DNA of 5,218 nt. It comes from SAR324 cluster bacterium (GTDB lineage: Bacteria; SAR324; NAC60-12). The notes under the pieces are model-generated. The model did not search any database. It saw nothing but the letters and a program-made list of their open reading frames with translations, and had not been told where the DNA came from. Shown piece by piece: positions 4,835 through 5,218 of this stretch (within the stretch, counting starts at the first letter, position 1; each line of letters opens with the position of its first letter). The stretch covers positions 1 to 5,218 of the forward strand of contig JAKUUF010000104.1 of NCBI GenBank assembly GCA_022448705.1, written 5' to 3'. The position numbers and the translations under genes were made by a program.

Positions 4835-5218
4835 TCAATCAAACGTATTCAGAGGCTTGCTTAGAACATTCCTTACCATCGGTTCAAAATGTTCCAGGGG
4901 GAAAGTGTCGTAATCCGGATCGAATGAAGATTGATCCCATTTGTGGCAAAAATCCACACATGACTGATAATATGGATGATCTATGTATTTTTCATGGATA
5001 TTGCGATCTTTGTTAAGGTGGTGAAAATAGTAGTATCCCTGGAACAGTCCGTGATGCTTCAGAATCCAATAATTCTGTTCACTGATATAAGGACGAAGAA
5101 TGGAGGCAGCAACCTGGCTTTGATTCTGTGGAGCAAGCAGATCTCCGATGGCATGCATCAGAGTACAGACAATTGTTTCTTCATCTGCTCCATCCCTTTC
5201 TGCTCTAGTCGCCGACTG
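4835..5218 (-). CDS. HD-domain protein (predicted HD phosphohydrolase type), N-terminus beyond window edge, HD Asp replaced by Ala
   Basis: The frame is open from the right edge, giving 127 C-terminal residues that begin QSATRAERDGADEE. The internal Met at 5158 is not the start. The sequence resembles the COG4341-type 'predicted HD phosphohydrolases': QSATRAERDGA, IGDLLAP, ILRPYIS, YWILKHHGLFQGYYYFHH, and FDPDYDTFPLEHFEPMVR near the end. HD proteins bind two metals through spaced His/Asp residues. PhnZ and TmpB in this superfamily are mixed-valent diiron oxygenases, while others are phosphohydrolases. Here the signature reads LMHAIGD (residues 20-26), so His22 is kept but the Asp is Ala23 (codon GCC, 5150-5152). 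Residue 33 is Gln (APQNQS) where I recall a conserved His in relatives (APENHS). Later candidate ligands remain (H55/H56, D95 in WDQ). It may be catalytically impaired. It is followed after 25 bases by the PhyH oxygenase gene. Confidence 0.85.
   Translation of the reverse strand, partial: QSATRAERDGADEETIVCTLMHAIGDLLAPQNQSQVAASILRPYISEQNYWILKHHGLFQGYYYFHHLNKDRNIHEKYIDHPYYQSCVDFCHKWDQSSFDPDYDTFPLEHFEPMVRNVLSKPLNTFD

Noticed and set aside
4810..4842. Longer dioxygenase start at TTG 4842
   Set aside because: It overlaps the HD gene stop, lacks a ribosome-binding site, and the added residues are not family-like; the ATG at 4809 has AGGA at 5 bases.
1..5218. CRISPR arrays, insertion sequences, tRNA or rRNA genes, phage attachment sites
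   Set aside because: No direct-repeat arrays, transposase motifs, terminal inverted repeats or tRNA-like structures were seen on either strand.

Overview
The window looks like a chromosomal piece of an AT-leaning, probably marine, Gram-negative bacterium. The S9 and L13 sequences have a deltaproteobacterial or SAR324-like flavour. That placement rests on remembered family sequences, not on a search, and is weak. No mobile element, CRISPR array, tRNA or rRNA was seen. All genes but one lie on the minus strand.

Layout from left to right. (1) Positions 1-654 hold part of a membrane-anchored alpha/beta-hydrolase (esterase/lipase type) on the minus strand. An in-frame TAG at 85-87 interrupts it just before the hydrolase core; the same frame then continues to the window edge and encodes the HGGAW oxyanion-hole motif. 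About 25 protein-like codons also lie in frame upstream of its first ATG with no ATG, GTG or TTG. This looks like a decaying gene or an amber readthrough case. (2) Positions 703-1551 hold the rplM-rpsI operon (ribosomal proteins L13 and S9), 3 bases apart, with a candidate promoter and leader hairpin at 1592-1662. (3) Positions 1717-3129 hold a three-domain signalling protein: cyclic-nucleotide-binding-like domain, response-regulator receiver, and GGDEF diguanylate cyclase with an intact active site and I-site. (4) Divergent from it, at 3257-3988 on the plus strand, is a PrsW-family intramembrane protease. The 127-base gap between them carries a perfect 6+6 inverted repeat. (5) Convergent with prsW, positions 4006-5218 hold a two-gene minus-strand unit. 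An HD-domain protein of the 'predicted HD phosphohydrolase' type (cut by the right edge) is followed 25 bases later by a PhyH-family Fe(II)/2-oxoglutarate dioxygenase.

The most interesting part is the HD-PhyH pair. A PhyH hydroxylase next to an HD-domain partner resembles the PhnY/PhnZ and TmpA/TmpB logic of oxidative phosphonate breakdown, in which hydroxylation is followed by HD diiron cleavage. The dioxygenase keeps its HxD...H facial triad. The HD protein, however, reads His-Ala where the defining His-Asp should be, and has Gln where relatives are recalled to have a conserved His, so its metal site appears damaged or remodelled. Together with the interrupted hydrolase, this gives two genes in 5 kb with apparent loss-of-function changes. 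That suggests relaxed selection, assembly or read error, or in the HD case repurposing.
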